Source: Sulfuritalea sp. (GTDB lineage: Bacteria; Pseudomonadota; Gammaproteobacteria; Burkholderiales; Rhodocyclaceae). Taken from it: DNA of 43,372 nucleotides. How positions within the stretch are numbered: position 1 is the stretch's first letter; the number at the start of each line of letters is the position of its first letter. The notes beneath the pieces were generated by a model, which saw nothing but the letters and a program-made list of their open reading frames with translations, ran no database searches and was not told the DNA's origin. Where the stretch lies: assembly GCA_030651305.1 (NCBI GenBank), contig JAUSCI010000030.1, positions 1 through 43,372 on the forward strand, in the 5' to 3' direction. A program made the translations under genes and the position numbers. Of this stretch, positions 42,874 to 43,372 are shown piece by piece.

Positions 42874-42952
42874 AGCCACAGAGGACACAGAGAGCACAGA
42901 GAAAGTCAAAGTCATGGGGTTTATCTCTGTGATCTCTGTGTCCTCTGTGGCT
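42874..42952. repeat. CCACAGAG-type inverted repeat between urtB and urtC
   Basis: Perfect 20-base arms, AGCCACAGAGGACACAGAGA (42874-42893) and its complement (42933-42952), with extra CACAGAGA/TCTCTGTG pairs inside the loop. It starts eight bases after the urtB stop and ends close before the AAGG of urtC. Second copy of the element between urtA and urtB. Confidence 0.85.
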
Positions 42953-42966
42953 AAAAAGGTTTTGCC

Positions 42967-43372
42967 TTGATTGCCCGAACCCCCTTCATCCTCCGCTTCC
43001 TGCAAGCCACGCCGAAATCCGGCTGGATCGCGATCGCGGTCGCCGCCGCGCTGACCCTGGTGCTGCTGCCGGCGCTGCACCTGCTGGTGCCGGCGGGCAG
43101 TCCCTTCCACGTCTCGGCCTACGTCATCACGCTGGTCGGCAAGATCATGTGCTACGCCATCGTCGCCGTGGCGATGGACCTGATCTGGGGCTACACCGGC
43201 ATCCTCTCGCTCGGCCACGGCGTCTTCTTCGCCCTCGGCGGCTACGCCTTTGGCATGTACCTGATGCGCCAGTTCGGCCGCGACGGTTCCTACCAGTCGG
43301 ACCTGCCCGACTTCATGGTCTTCCTTGACTGGAAAGCATTGCCCTGGTACTGGACAGGGTCCGATTCCATCC
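42967..43372 (+). CDS. urtC: Urea ABC transporter permease UrtC (3' end cut by window)
   Basis: LivM-type inner-membrane permease, partner of UrtB. 135 codons are visible before the window ends. The likely start is a TTG at 42967 with AAAGG about eight bases upstream; no ATG is available near the family N-terminus. Marks are a first membrane segment near residues 20-45, then IMCYAIVAVAMDLIWGYTGI, LSLGHGVFFALGGYAFGMYLMRQ, and the PDFMVFLDWKALPWYW segment of UrtC. urtD and urtE are expected beyond the window. Confidence 0.92.
   Translation, partial: MIARTPFILRFLQATPKSGWIAIAVAAALTLVLLPALHLLVPAGSPFHVSAYVITLVGKIMCYAIVAVAMDLIWGYTGILSLGHGVFFALGGYAFGMYLMRQFGRDGSYQSDLPDFMVFLDWKALPWYWTGSDSI

Overview
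The window is a gene-dense, GC-rich stretch of a bacterial chromosome. The gene families and their best-remembered relatives point to a betaproteobacterium, most likely of the Rhodocyclales/Sterolibacteriaceae type. That placement is inferred from protein flavour (Mrp, Dcd, UbiA/UbiD, the Tat-exported urea-binding protein, DUF2934), not from a marker gene. No rRNA, tRNA, CRISPR array or intact insertion sequence was seen.

Layout. Positions 1-1081 hold the end of mrp (Fe-S carrier). It abuts, tail to tail, a minus-strand run bioA-bioF-dsbB-dsbA (4711-1082). bioD is divergent from bioA, followed by dcd and a large class I Orn/Lys/Arg decarboxylase (to 8402). From 21758 down to 8475 every gene lies on the minus strand and forms a glycogen/alpha-glucan supercluster: glgC, a GH57 enzyme, a low-GC island (two internally deleted genes plus an MNT-HEPN pair), a second GH57 enzyme, glgP, pgi, glgA, and folA at the tail. 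glgB diverges from glgC. Further on come a DUF2934 protein with a histone-like tail, glk and thyA (minus strand, glk overlapping thyA), an M17 aminopeptidase, two proteins with PilZ features, mogA and an ElyC-like gene (minus strand), and metY. A plus-strand run follows: SPOR protein, ridA, recG, ubiA, ubiD, a small membrane protein, a secreted AlgH-like protein and a 63-residue Cys-rich protein. The window ends inside a urea ABC transporter operon urtA-urtB-urtC, which is preceded by a good sigma-54 promoter candidate.

How the genes work together. GlgC makes ADP-glucose, GlgA and GlgB build glycogen, GlgP and the two GH57 enzymes remodel or degrade it, Glk and Pgi feed hexose phosphate in and out. 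Dcd, ThyA and FolA are three steps of the dTMP/folate route, scattered across the window. BioA, BioF and BioD are three of the late biotin steps. DsbA and DsbB form a thiol oxidase pair. UbiA and UbiD are consecutive ubiquinone steps.

The least expected content is (1) the MNT-HEPN pair whose HEPN stop overlaps the start codon of a glycogen GH57 gene, (2) two neighbouring genes, PIN-like and PLD-like, that both appear to have lost their middle in frame, (3) at least four families of small dispersed palindromic repeats in the gaps between co-directional genes, (4) a short repeat-like insertion in frame inside thyA, and (5) a possible leader peptide overlapping the glgC start.
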